In this document: piece after piece, positions 1 to 11,127 of the stretch
Layout: each line of letters opens with the position of its first letter
Position numbering within the stretch: the stretch's first letter is position 1
Assembly (NCBI GenBank): GCA_000611775.1
Contig: KK106981.1
Span: forward strand, 6,470,312-6,534,311
Reading direction: 5' to 3'
Source of the DNA: Umbilicaria muhlenbergii
Lineage: Eukaryota > Ascomycota > Lecanoromycetes > Umbilicariales > Umbilicariaceae
Length of the DNA stretch: 64,000 nt
Program-made: the position numbers and the translations under genes
The notes under the pieces: model-generated
Seen by the model: the letters and a program-made list of their open reading frames with translations, nothing else
Databases searched by the model: none
Told to the model about the DNA's origin: nothing

Positions 1-590
1 GAGCTTAAGTAGACTGTTTATACAGCACTCACATGAACAAATAAGACTTTATGCAGACACACAGCAGCTTCAAGATCAAATTGCAACAGCTTAAAAGCAA
101 CTACAACAGGTCAACAAGACATATGTAAATTATTATAATCAGCGCTGAACAGAGATAACATTCAAAGAAGGTGATTTAATACTGATCAATGAAAAGAATG
201 TGTCAGTGAACAAGCAGATGAAGAAACTGCATTGAAAAAAGCTCAGTTCATTCAAGGTATGATGTGTGATAAGTTAATCATCATATGAACTTGACCTCTC
301 AGAGGATCAAAACATCTATAATGTATTCAACATCACTCTATTGAAGTCATTTCAAGACACATGTCATGTGTTCTCTGCATTAACAGGAAAAGACCTACTA
401 CTTAATTGAGATGATGAGTGAGAAGTTGAGGCAATTGTGAATAATCATGTTCATGACAGCAGGCTTCAATACCTCATTAAATGAAAGTTGACAGATCAGG
501 TGTGAGATGACACATGAGAATCAACACACTTCATCTGCAATGCAAAGGCAAAAATGTGAAAATTTCATGCTGACAATTCTGATAAACTGA
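1..590 (+). mobile_element. 3' end of a Ty3/gypsy chromovirus (fossil)
   Basis: The plus strand carries the tail of a gypsy polyprotein. A YYNQR-like stretch near 130 and a following segment fit the end of integrase, and a chromodomain-like block (EVEAIV...SRLQYLIK) lies at about 425-545. The element enters from outside the window, so its 5' part is not visible. It is broken in many places by hypermutation. No LTR is recognised downstream before the 30-bp repeats, so its right end is uncertain. The family assignment is inferred from order and motif shape. Confidence 0.6.
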
Positions 591-632
591 AATTCAGGCA
601 AGCTGTACAATGTGACTCTTCAAGGTTAATTG

Positions 633-723
633 AGAAGCTGTCACAAAAGTCATGAGCCTTAAGAAAGCTGTCACAAAAGTCATGAGTCTTAAGAAAGCTG
701 TCGCAAAAGTCATGAGCCTTAAG
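633..723. repeat. 30-bp tandem repeat, three copies
   Basis: A unit beginning GAAGCTGTC and ending CATGAGCCTTAA repeats three times with a 30-bp period and two or three differences between copies. It lies just past the chromodomain-like end of the gypsy remnant, where the 3' untranslated part or LTR would be expected. Confidence 0.9.
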
Positions 724-729
724 AACTGA

Positions 730-3190
730 AAACTTTGTCAGCTTTATTAACTTAATCTTCTATGACAGAGCCTGTGCTCTATGACAAGTATGACAGAGGC
801 TATGACACTATAATGTTATAACAGAATCTTTAATAGAATTATTGCATGAACTACATTATCACAGACATGTCACATTGCAGAGAACACTTAAGCGCAAAAG
901 CATTTCATTTCAGGTCTGAAGATTAAAATGAATCTGAGATCAACATCTTGCACTCAACCCCTCATCAGCATCATGTCAAGTCACTCTCATTTATTTATTT
1001 GTTTTTCATCATCTTAAATTCTTCTTCACTGTTTAATGAAGCCTCTGATCTCATCTCCTCAATGTGATGCTGCTCACAGAGTTCAATGTACTCTTAATGA
1101 TGATGAGATTGATGAGCATTAAGAACACAAAGAGCATGAGCAGTGTTCTTCAGCAAGACAGCAAGAGCCTGAATGAGCTTCTTAAAATTACTGAATTAAC
1201 ATTAATTACCTCATTATGAATGCCGTGAGACTCACGTTGAGGAGTGACTGCAGGGGGCGTGAAGAATGCTGATAATAATTGATAAAAGGTGACAGCATGA
1301 GGATCTGATGATCAGTCATTAAATGTTATGATTAATTAACAATGCAAAAGTACAACATAAAGTACAACAAAAGTACGACATAAAGTATGACACTTTGTCA
1401 TACTAAACAAAACAAAAGGAGATTGAGGAAGACAGACTTATGATGTGTCATCATTCCTCTGATCATCATAAACACGTGTCAGGACAACAACATCAGAGCT
1501 CTCAGAATCAAGAGCAGTGATGATCAGAAGCTCTGTCATGCATTGCTCATGAGAATTGCAGAGAGATATGTAACATGTGCAGGCTCCTCTGTCTGACACA
1601 AAGCAGTGATCAACTTCAACTTTTATACAAGAGTCACAGTGAGCAGTACCTGACAACATGTGACTGAGGTTCTCTCAAATCACACGCTCATGATGATGAG
1701 CCTGCTGCACATGAGCTGGCAGTGAGGTATCATCATGACATCACACAGAGCAGGAATCACTGCTGAAGATGTCACTCAGAGGTAGACGCTTGACCCTCTT
1801 CAGATGCTGAACAGTCAGTTTTATCATCCTGTTTCCCCGTCTCTTTCTGAAGGTGTCAATCATTACAGTTTCACTCATTGACTCTGACTCAGAGCCCTCC
1901 TCATCACACTGAGCCTGAAGATTGATGAGCTTCCCTGATGAAGGCGGGTCTTCATCATTGTCTGCAGCCGTGAGTTCAAGAGTTCAATTATTGATTGCCT
2001 ATATATCATGTTAGCATTCATATGATGTATGACAGGAAGTATGACACTGCAAGAATGTTGAGCTGTGAGCTGCAAGCTTCATGACACTCCCTTCATGAGG
2101 TGAACACCTCTGCAATGAGGATGACGTCATGAAGTCATCAGATCACTCAATGAGCTGTGAAAAAACTGTGAGAAGTATGATGACATGTTGTAAGAGAGAT
2201 GATGAAGAAGAAACACAAGGGAAGAGTGTTTTAAACCTACAGTAAACATTTTGATTTCAATGTTTATGTTAGAAGGAACTTACTGTCAGGCGTGATATCA
2301 TAACAATTAAGTGAGGCATGTGATCAACCTTACCTTAGTGCAGTTTCACACCTTCACCCTACACAGTCAATCACTTATCAGGCCATCATGATGATGTCTA
2401 TGATGACAGATTCAGAGTCAATTGACATCAGAGACAGTGTCATGAGAAGGGGAATGCTGTGTCAGGGTCACCATATAATAGTATGACAGTATGACACTAA
2501 TATGACACTAGTACAACATTATAGTACGACACTATAGTACGACATTATATAGATATGATGACTCAGCGCCTAGCGCCTTGACATCAAGTGAAAACTCTTC
2601 ACAAGGAGGTTCAGAAACCTGCTTCCTCAGTGATCAGTTTTTGCCACTGAATAGAAGATGTATAATCACTGCATTGACCCTATCATGACTTTTGCCTATG
2701 ACACCCCGTTCAAACACCACTATGATGACCGTCGTACACTCAGCTCCTTACAGCAGCATTGATGAGCCAGCTGTTGTAAGATGAGAGGGCTGACAGCAGC
2801 AGTAGGTGTGAGCTTTACAAAATCAAGGAATTTTGACAGCACTTTGTTGCCTGAGGTCACCTCAGAATTTTGAAAGAAGGGGGGGTTTGATGAGAAGGAC
2901 AGAGGGGTGATGACAGCAGTGTTGATCAGTCAGCTGTTGTAAGGTGAGAGGGCCAACAGTGACAATGAGATGACAGCAGTGAAGGCGGAGATCTCTTTAA
3001 GCATGTTAGTTAAATTATCTTACAATGAATTACCTACTCAATGAACGTAGAAAATGAGATGTTTTAAAAGAGGTAAGCTGAAGAGTGAGCTGATAACCAA
3101 GGCAAAAATTGAGGCGGTGTGATGTGACACTGACTAGTCATATGATTCCTCATTTTCCTGGTGGTGAAGTTCTGTCCAGGGACAAGCCGC
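730..3190. other. Hypermutated DNA without a recognisable gene
   Basis: I see no supportable gene. The sequence is dominated by TGA, TCA, ATG and CAT words. For example, 2101-2160 holds six TGA and five TCA, no TA dinucleotide and a single CpG. Short degenerate AGTA(C/T)(A/G)ACA motifs cluster at about 780-810, 1346-1404 and 2480-2548. The short open frames here show no family resemblance. Confidence 0.6.
1384..1404. repeat. Perfect AGTATGACA palindrome
   Basis: AGTATGACA, a three-base spacer (CTT) and TGTCATACT form a perfect 9-bp inverted repeat at the end of a run of AAAGTACAACA-like copies. It could be the terminus of a small DNA transposon, but no partner end with a target duplication was found. 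Confidence 0.6.
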
Positions 3191-3194
3191 CCTT

Positions 3195-3421
3195 AATTGC
3201 GCAATGAGCCGGGTGAGCTCCCAAAGCCGTTTTTGTCCCCAGAGCCTCAGGGTCACATGTGTGGCAATAAACCCTCAATTGCATGATGGGCCGGGTGAGC
3301 TCCCAAAGCCGTATTTGTCCCCAGAGCCTCAGGGCCACATGCGTGACAACAAACCCTCAATTGCACAATGAGCCGGGTGAGCTCCCAAAGCTGTTTCAGT
3401 CACATTTGTGGCAACAAACCC
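3195..3421. repeat. 82-bp tandem repeat, two full copies and one partial
   Basis: Copies start with AATTGC at 3195, 3277 and 3359, an exact 82-bp period. Each contains GAGCCGGGTGAGCTCCCAAA or a close variant; the third lacks the CCCCAGAGCCTCAGGG part. A weaker fourth relic (GGAGCGGGTGATG) follows. The block is GC-richer and less mutated than its surroundings. Confidence 0.9.
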
Positions 3422-3439
3422 TTGATACAGTTGTGGAGC

Positions 3440-4962
3440 GGGTGATGTTCCACAGCTGAGTTGAATGAAATTTAAATGAAGAAGATAGATAGGGATTAGA
3501 ATGATGAAAGTATATAAGGTAGTCTACTTCATGAAATCAATTCATGATATGAGCTTGTAGTGAGCTTTCAGTCCTCTGAACACTAACCTATAACGGTAAA
3601 GCACATGAAATCAGATCTCATCACGGAGCCGGCAGATTCACCTTTTTGGCACATTATTGTATTGAACAGCTCTATCTATTTCATGAGTTCTAAGCCTTCA
3701 TAACCTGAAACATATAATTAACACCTGACTAGTCAATTTCAGTGATCTGCACATCACTGCCAAGCGCCTCATCATCTTCAACCAGACATATCTTCTTGCC
3801 TTGTTGAGTCATCCTCATCTGTTGAAGATCTTACTGACACGTCTGATAGGTTCCTTCATCATCATTGCTGCTCACTCACACTGTCATTAACAACATCCTT
3901 CTACCACCCCTGGCAGCCTCAGTTAATCAAGTGCTGCCAATTTTTGACCTCCCTGCCGCTATTGTCACCACCGTTATCACTGCCTTCCTCATCAGCTTGA
4001 TGCTATGACCAGCTGAGTCTTCTGAGACAAGACTCAGCCTGCTTCCTTCACTTGTTGCTCATGAAGAATTGCTGCTGCTTTAGCCTCCGCTGCTGCTTCA
4101 GCAGCATGCATAGCCTTGAGGTTATTGAGGTGGCTTACAGGTGGGTCTCAGAGCTCTGGTGAGAGGGGTTAGCATGAGGTAAGGGGATTGAGAGAGTGAT
4201 GTTCATGAGGCATGCTGGCTTGTCTCATCAACTCTGAGGACTCAGCCAGCTCCTCAAGGTCATCCTTTGCCTGATACTGAGCAGCCTTTCACTATTCTCT
4301 GCGCCTTGCTGTCGCTGCTTCCAGATTGGCTCGCTGTCAACTCTCATGGAGAGACAGAGCTTGTCATAAGTCCGTCATTTCACACAGTGCAGCCCTATAA
4401 TCTGCTGAGAAAGCATGATTCTTCAAAGAGTGCAATGGAATCTGATACTTGAAACTCTTCACCTTCTGTTGTCACTGCTGCTGCCTTTGCAGCTTGCATC
4501 CCTCGCACAAGTTAGTGTTCAAGCATCAAAAGAGCGGGTGAATCAGCATACATTGTCAGTACATCTAAACTCCCCCATAAACATCTGTGTATCAGTGGCA
4601 TGAACGTGCAACTGTTTTCTCAGCAAGGAGTGAAGGTACACGGTGGCTTGATTGTTCTTCATGACCGTGATTGCACAGCCTTTGAGGCATCACAGCTCCT
4701 TGAGTATTGATTCTGTCACTTCAAACTGGTTCTAGCAAGCCCCTGTCAGCGTCAATTCCTTGGCCTTTCAGCCTTCACCAACTGAGGAACCTCATCAAAC
4801 ATTATACATTACCTCACTTAACCTCATCAAGGGATCAATGCTAAAGAATATTTCATTGAAATGCGGCTGTTACCTCCACTCGCCCTAAATGTAGGGTAGC
4901 ATGCAGTATAGTCAGTGTGAGTTTTTCATACAAAGTAAAGCTGTGCATGATGCGTGAACACC
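3440..4962. other. Intergenic hypermutated DNA
   Basis: I recognise no gene. A TATA-like GTATATAAGG lies near 3510, but nothing downstream reads as a protein family. Short open frames at 4267-4603 overlap in different frames without homology. The stretch ends at the target duplication of the hAT-type element. Confidence 0.5.
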
Positions 4963-4970
4963 CTGTACTC

Positions 4971-6081
4971 TTGCCTCAGTCATTCAGACCCCCCTGCCTC
5001 AGCTAGGACTAGCCGGGCCCTAATGCCCTTTGAGATTAGCTACAAACGCTGACTGTGTGCGTTTTCCAGGGAGGGTCTGAGGGCGTAATTTTAAAAACAG
5101 GTCAGAAAACGCTTCATTTAGCTGTACACACACTCATTATGACTGTATGTAGAAAACGCTTCGTGTCAAAATCTCAAGTCATGAAGGCACAACAGTCACT
5201 CAAAATCAATCACAATTTTGTTATTCAATGTTACAACTGTAATAAATTATATAATGGCCGCTTTATTTAATGCTGTAGTCAGTATTTCAAAAAAGTATCT
5301 TGTTATTGAACAGTTTCTTAAGTCTTCACAGAGTGTACTTTTCAGTTCAAAACAGTGACCTTATACCTCAAAAACTAGACGGTCACACTCTCTCAAAATT
5401 GCTTCACCATTTAAACTCATTGATAGCAGCCTCTGAACTGAGTTATATAGAAATCCCTAGCACTGAATCTTCTGTGTGATGAAAATGTAGAGATTTTGCA
5501 TAACTTCTGCATAGTTTTGTGCATAACATGCACAAAACTTGCGACGCGCAGAAAACAGCAGAGAAAACAGCAGCAAAAACAGCAGCAAAAACAGCAGCAA
5601 AAACAGCAGCAAAAACAGCAGCAAAAACAGCAGCAAAAACAGCAGCAAAAACAGCAGCAAAAACAGCAGCAAAAACAGCAGCAAAAACAGCAGCAAAAAC
5701 AGCAGCAAAAACAGCAGAGAAAACAGCAGAGAAATCAGCAGAGAAAACAGCAGCAAAAACAGCAGAAAAGACAGCAGAAAAGGCAGCAGAGCAGTGACAA
5801 GAAATAAGTGTAAAAAGATAAGTTCTCAACATGTGAGAAGTTTGTTTATGTTTTTGATTACTAAATAGAAAACAAGTATTTCTCAGATGTACACAGCAGA
5901 AATATCTGAGCATTGCACTAAACTTAAATTACATGTCTGGAAGTGATTTCAACCTGTAATTATTAATAATGTGCTCAGACCCTATGGAGAAAAGCTATCT
6001 GATCAGGTTAACTTCATGATTTTGTCATGATGATGTGCGCTAGCAAGTCTTTTCAGAATGGGTCTGAGCTAGCTGAGGCAA
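4971..6081. mobile_element. Non-autonomous hAT-type element, 1111 bp
   Basis: The left end TTGCCTCAGTCATTCAGACC and the right end GGTCTGAGCTAGCTGAGGCAA are inverted repeats of about 20 bp. The flanks CTGTACTC (4963-4970) and CTGTACTT (6082-6089) form an 8-bp target duplication with one transition, typical of the hAT superfamily. Both ends, and the subterminal GTGCGTTTTCC and GTCTTTTCAGAATGGG segments, are shared with the 152-bp MITE at 16785, so the two are one family. No transposase is visible inside. The interior holds a 12-bp satellite. Confidence 0.85.
5549..5795. repeat. 12-bp CAGCAGCAAAAA satellite
   Basis: About 14 near-perfect 12-bp units form a purer core (about 5560-5720) flanked by degenerate units carrying AGAGAA and AGAAAA variants. 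Because 12 is a multiple of three and the unit has no stop, frames stay open on both strands, giving KQQQ, KTAA, NSSK and AAVF repeats. These are not evidence of protein-coding function. Confidence 0.95.
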
Positions 6082-6152
6082 CTGTACTTCAAGTAAGTAC
6101 TAGAAATGACTAAGCGCACTGAGTCATGCAGCTGACAACCAAGGCTGAAAAT

Positions 6153-6214
6153 GATTAATCATAACTTGATTTTGCACAGGTTCACATCTTTGCAAAATCA
6201 AGTTATAATTAATC
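6153..6214. repeat. Hairpin with 24-bp arms
   Basis: Arms 6153-6176 (GATTAATCATAACTTGATTT and on) and 6191-6214 are reverse complements with one mismatch around a 14-nt loop. It lies about 70 bp right of the hAT-type element and 160 bp before the JmjC fossil. A similar lead-in (GCTGATAACCAAGGC) occurs near 3092, which hints at a small dispersed element. Confidence 0.85.
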
Positions 6215-6374
6215 AACACGTGCGACACCTACACTTAATGTTTTGTTTTATTCAGAGATTCAAATTCCTGTACCCTTCACACAAACGTGAATTGAAGAAA
6301 ACACAGCAATTATCATGACATCAGCTATTCAGGATGTTGATTGAGATTCATCTCTTTATGATGTTATCAGATTA

Positions 6375-9350
6375 ATGTATTGTCTGATTTCACAGGCTTT
6401 TAAAGACCTACACAGGAGTATTCAGCGCGTGATATCAAATTTACTAGAGACTCACCCTCAACAATTAGAGCTTGTCTATCAAGAGGTCACAACTCTGTCT
6501 GTGAAGCTTGACGCTATTGTCACACGCCATCATATCAACTCTAATCAACTTAGTGATCTGAGTACGGCCTCTCATCATCATGCAGTTACTGAACTTACTA
6601 TCATTCCTGATTCTGTCAGTGAGATAAAGTCTCTTGAGCGTGCTTTACCTTTAACTGATGCTTTCATGCATTCAACACTTAATGAGGGATCCTGCATTCC
6701 TGCTCAAGATACATCTGTTTTCTCTGCAAGTTCCCTCAATGAGCGTCCTTCAACCTGCCTGCAATTCACCACTGAAAACACTTCAAACTATATACCTGGC
6801 AATGATGAACCTTGTTCATCTGATACTGACATCATCCCGGCTGACCTGCCCTCAGATGACCGCGTACCGCATGAGCCTTCATATATTTCATCAACTACGG
6901 GCCCGTCTATCCTGCTCAATTCATCATTTAGTCAAGAACAACCTCACTACCTCACTGTTGACTCATTATCTACATGTTCATCTCCACGGTTCTTATCATC
7001 CCGTGATCAGTCTCTTCAGTCTACGCTTTCTCAAGATCTGCCTCAGGTTGAAAAAGCTGATGTCTTCATCCCTTATAAGATACAAGATAAAGTCATACAA
7101 CTATCTTCAACAATAGAACAGTGACGTGAATTCTTTGCGCTCTTGCAATGTGCTCAAGATTTGAGAGCAGAGGATGTTGATATCTGTAAAATGATACTCT
7201 CAGAGAGTGAAGCTGACATGTTGAAACCCCTTCATCATATGAAATAGAAAGGATTTCACTATTCAGCTTTCCCTTAAAGCAACAGCACCTTCAGTCTTAA
7301 AAGAACTGAACAAGATATTATGTCTCTAGTGAGTTCTGAGTTAATTAATGTATCATCTGAGATGATGCCTGTGCAACAGTTTGAGCATCTTCTCCGCAAT
7401 AAGTTCAGACTAAATGACGTATGATATTGCACTGATATAAACATGTAAACTTCAAAAGGTTAGTGAAACCTCAGTCTTTTCACATTCCTCATATAACCTC
7501 TCAAAGGTGATCATCTTACTGAGATGAGAATGCATATCCCTGAGCTTCACTCATCATACATATATGAAGCTTGAGAAACATTTGAAGTGCCCTTCATGAT
7601 GCATCAGGAAGATGATGATTTACTATTCATCAACTACCTTTACAAAGGAGACAAGTATTGAGTAGTGATTTCAGGAAATCAAGTCAACTCCCTTGAAGGG
7701 AAGTCTATACAAATAAACAAGTGTTATTATTTATCACATTGCGCACAGCTTTTATGTCACTCTGCAACATATTATCTTATCTTTATTCTAGATGATTGAG
7801 GAATCTCATACAAAATCATTCATCAGAAAGATGAAGAGGTTGTCATTACCTTCCCTCAGGTTTATCATCAAGGCTTCAGTGCAGGATACATGTTTGCAGA
7901 AGCTGTCAATTATGTTAATCAAAATTGAAATATTCAAAGGTATCATGAATGCAGCTCTTCAGATTGCTCTGACAGGTTTATTAAAAATACAATGCTGAAA
8001 TTCTGAGGCCAGGATGAAGTACAATATTCACAGAGAGATAATGACAACAACAGACATGCTAACAAGTTGAATGAAAAGAAAAACTCTCAAGCCCTCAGGA
8101 ATCATCACTTTACAGTAAAAAAATGAGAAGTGTCTTGAAGAAAATCAAAACAAAAGCTGACTGCAGTTCTTAAAAAGCAGGATTCCTCAGGTGCAAGAGT
8201 CAAAAGAAAGTGTGATATTTAAATCTTTAAAGAAGCACTGATGAAGTCTTGAAAATATGCAAAACCTCTACAAACAGTGATCTTGCATTATTTAAGGAGC
8301 TCACACTGATTCTTAAAAACTTGAAACAGTCAGCTGATGTGTTTCAAATCTTCATCAACCGCAGTCAGAATGAAGAGCAGAATGTGATTTGATTTCTGAC
8401 ACAACTGTTCTTTGCAATCATGAGTTCAAATGCCTTCTACCAGTTATGTGATGCCTGTACAGTCAGTCAGCAAGATGAGGAGCTTATAACAGCTCAGTCA
8501 ACAAACAGTGTCTGTCAAACAGTACAAACCCTTGATCAGCTTGATGTCTCAATGTTCACAGCCTCAATTTTATGATGATATCATTTGGCGTTCCTTGTAT
8601 CTCGTCGCAATGAATGAGAAGCCCACCATCAAAGTCAACAGCATGAATGTGTGTCAAGGCCTTTGAAGTATGACTACAAGAGTTCAACACATACAAGATG
8701 AACAGCACTGAAGGGAGATGATTACAGCCGTGCCTTCTTTATGATGCTAGCTGATATGATGACTGAGGCTTATCCTGGTCTGAAGTCAGGTGGAAAGCGT
8801 GAAACAGAACCAGTCACAGTATATACAAAAAAATATCAGTCTTTGAAAGACAGAATTCATAGCAGAAAGAATTGATATGAGATGCAGCAACAGCTTTCTT
8901 CAGAGATTCTTGCTTTGATGCTCACACGTGGAGATTATAACATTCAAAACTCTGAGTATGATTTCTTACAGATAATTGTCGTCTTATTTTAACACAAGTT
9001 AAAGTTGAAAGATTGCCTGAACCTCTGCTTGCATTATTTTTGAACGTTCTAGTTGAGTTTCATGGAGACTTTCTTCTTGAAGTCAGTGAATTGATTTCTC
9101 TACACATCCGCAAAATTCTATATTGAGAAGATTTGAGTCAAAAGTATGTGTTTGAGAATTTAGATGAGGTTGATCTGAAGCAAGAATCATTGAATTCTGT
9201 AAAGTTCATAGATTTTTGCAAGTCGCACGCTTCAGTTATATGAGTTCACTTTACAATAACCGGATTGAAACTTAGAACTTTCATATAGAACAGTCCACTT
9301 AGAAAAGTGGTTGAAAAGATTGATAAGGCTGTGGCAACAGCACATGGCAT
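6375..9350 (+). pseudogene. JmjC-domain (KDM4-like) protein, hypermutated pseudogene
   Basis: JmjC proteins are Fe(II)/2-oxoglutarate dioxygenases, often histone lysine demethylases. An uninterrupted 249-codon frame (6375-7124), Ser/Thr-rich with a helical start, opens the region and is not itself recognised. In a later frame, about 7505-8000, the JmjC core is clear: MMHQEDDDLLFINYLYKGD, with an H-x-E iron-binding pattern, then VITFPQVYHQGFSAGYMFAE, which holds the distal His, then AVNY. Several in-frame TGA codons within the core sit where the family has Trp, as expected from TGG to TGA change. A weaker C-terminal region runs to about 9350. It may be a decayed host paralogue or cargo of a mobile element; start and end are approximate. 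Confidence 0.75.
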
Positions 9351-9788
9351 CCCTCATAAGATGCTTGATGTGTGAAGCGTTCTTGACTAGCTAGTCAGCT
9401 AGATCTCTTCCTCAGTGGCATGCCTTTGATCAGTGATCTAGTTAGCTGCTGACTGTTTTGTTGCTGCTTCAATTTGAGCAGCACTGCATTGGCTGAGGCC
9501 TCCTCAGACTTTTGGCAGAGAGGAGAGGCGTATGAGCGTGACAGAGCAGCAGCGGTAGTGAGGGCAGTGAGGGTGGTGGAGGTGGTGAAGGTGATGCTGG
9601 TGACGGTGATGACAGCGTGGGAGTGAGGGCTGAAAGGTGAAAGGTGGTCTCTGCCTGTAGAACAGATTTGAAGTTCAGGATCTAGAGCTTGAGGTCAAAG
9701 ATGAGTGACCTGTGTTGGCTGAGAGCTGAGTCTTAACGAAACCTCAAAAGCTCATTATTACACGCTAAGCCTGAAGGAGTTGAGTATC
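9350..9788. other. Spacer with GGTGA-rich stretch
   Basis: No gene is seen. A purine-biased, imperfect GGTGNNGGTGA run lies at about 9540-9620. Confidence 0.4.
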
Positions 9789-10380
9789 AATTTCCCTGAG
9801 TTTTCATAAAATGACACCCCCCCTTCTTACATTGACACCTACATTGACACCCCCCTAAGCTAAGCCTAATCAGGCAGGATTTCACGATTTTATGTTTCAG
9901 ATGTTAAGGAATTATATTGACTGCTTCTGAACGCCTGTTTTCTCATGATTTTCATGCCAAACATATGGAGATCTAGCTAACATGTGTATAGAGACCAACA
10001 CCCACTCACCTCCTACCTCACTGTCACCGTCACCGCCGCCACCGTAGCACACCCCCTACCTATAACAGCTGGCCTGTCACAGCCGCTGTCACTACGGTGG
10101 AGACCTACTGGCTGGTTAACTGGAATGACCCCACCAGAGCCTCTGGTACTCCCTGATAGGAAGCACCACCCTGAGCTCACTGCCCTTGCTGCCCCTGAGA
10201 ACTCATGTCACTGAGGCGGTTGGCAACAGGGGCAAAGTTAGCAAACTGAGAGAGGGTTGTCTGCCCTGAAGTCTCAAGACCTGAGGCCTGTTCCGCTGCC
10301 TCTTCACGCTGCTGCTCTTGTCCTTCACAGCCTCTCCGCTCACCCTGAGCTCTGTGCTCACCCTGAGCTCTCCGCCCTCC

Positions 10381-10833
10381 TCATCTTTCTTGATCTCCCC
10401 GCCCTCCGCCTTCCTGTGTTTGTGGAGCCTCTCTGGAGGAAGCTTCTTCAGCAAGCAGCTGCTGTGAGGCCTGAGAGGCCTGCTGGTGATCCCTAACGTG
10501 GGCGGCATGCTCCACCACCTCAAACATAGAGTAGTCTCGCTGGGTTAAACTCTCTGGCTGTCTACCCCGGCCTCTCCCACCGCCCTGCTGCCTTTGAATG
10601 ACCTGAGGGTCTTGAATCTGGCTGACCTGACTTAGGGCTGCCAGCTGTGGATCTAGTACTTGTCTTGAAGCACGCTCTAAGGTCAGAGTTGAGTCCACAG
10701 CCGGGGAATCTGCCCTAACAGCCAATGAAGGAGGGGGAACAAGAGGAGAATAAAGGAGAATGTTTGGCAAGCTGTCCTGAAGATGCCAATGAGGGTGAAT
10801 ATCTTCTGAAGTAGGAAAAATCCCTGTCTTCAC
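10381..10833 (-). CDS. Second open frame of the MULE remnant
   Basis: This 150-codon frame begins four bases after the FAR1-like frame ends. It is rich in Gln, Ser, Pro and Gly, with a GGGRGRGRQPESLTQRD segment resembling low-complexity C-terminal tails of MULE transposases. I recognise no domain. It may be the retained C-terminal end after loss of the catalytic centre, or a chance open frame. Confidence 0.35.
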   Translation of the reverse strand: MKTGIFPTSEDIHPHWHLQDSLPNILLYSPLVPPPSLAVRADSPAVDSTLTLERASRQVLDPQLAALSQVSQIQDPQVIQRQQGGGRGRGRQPESLTQRDYSMFEVVEHAAHVRDHQQASQASQQLLAEEASSREAPQTQEGGGRGDQER

Positions 10834-10836
10834 ACA

Positions 10837-11127
10837 TCACTGAAGCTCATGAATTCTGCGTTGCCTTTTGAGGTCTTGAAGGGGGGGGTGTGAATTGCGC
10901 TTTGCCCCTTTATTGCACCGTAGATATACCCTGGTGAGAACCCCCCTTTTCTTGTTGAATTGACGGATAACCACGGCAAAGCCTTGCTCTTTAGAATGCT
11001 CGTTGATGGCCTCAATAAGGGCTTCAGACGTCATGAACGCCTCTGTTATACGGGGTGGCTGTAGGCTCATTGAACCAGGCGCCTCCTCATTATCAGACAA
11101 TGACGATGATGACGGATCATAATCCAT
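10837..11127 (-). CDS. FAR1-like DNA-binding fragment of a MULE transposase
   Basis: The 96-residue product contains EALIEAINEHSKEQGFAVVI followed by VLTRVYLRCNKG. This matches the start of the FAR1/WRKY-GCM1-type zinc-binding domain that opens many MULE transposases (AINEHAK..G..VV.R......V.LRCDRGG). Only the first part of the domain is present; the catalytic DDE region is absent. It starts with MDYDPSSSSLSDNEEAP, a plausible acidic N-terminus. It lies about 220 bp inside the right terminus, reading inward, which suits a deletion derivative of a complete MULE. Whether it is translated is unknown. Confidence 0.7.
   Translation of the reverse strand: MDYDPSSSSLSDNEEAPGSMSLQPPRITEAFMTSEALIEAINEHSKEQGFAVVIRQFNKKRGVLTRVYLRCNKGAKRNSHPPLQDLKRQRRIHELQ

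Noticed and set aside
1438-2075. Short minus-strand frames as genes.
   Set aside because: Brief, compositionally biased frames in hypermutated DNA with no family resemblance.
3150-3440. CRISPR-like array.
   Set aside because: The 82-bp units are contiguous tandem copies without unique spacers, and the genes are clearly eukaryotic.
5443-5913. Ala/Val/Phe- and Gln-rich proteins across the 12-bp satellite.
   Set aside because: A stop-free 12-bp unit keeps frames open automatically on both strands; five overlapping frames exist and none has independent support.
6375-9350. TGA reassigned to Trp (alternative genetic code).
   Set aside because: TGA does fall at Trp positions in the fossils, but the intact genes here use TGG for Trp, the P450 fragment ends at TGA, and LTR pairs show the underlying G-to-A transitions directly.
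9850-9880. 17-bp match between the MULE left end and about 28354 (TGCCTGATTAGGCTTAG).
   Set aside because: Flanks do not match further, and one such match is not surprising in a 64-kb window.
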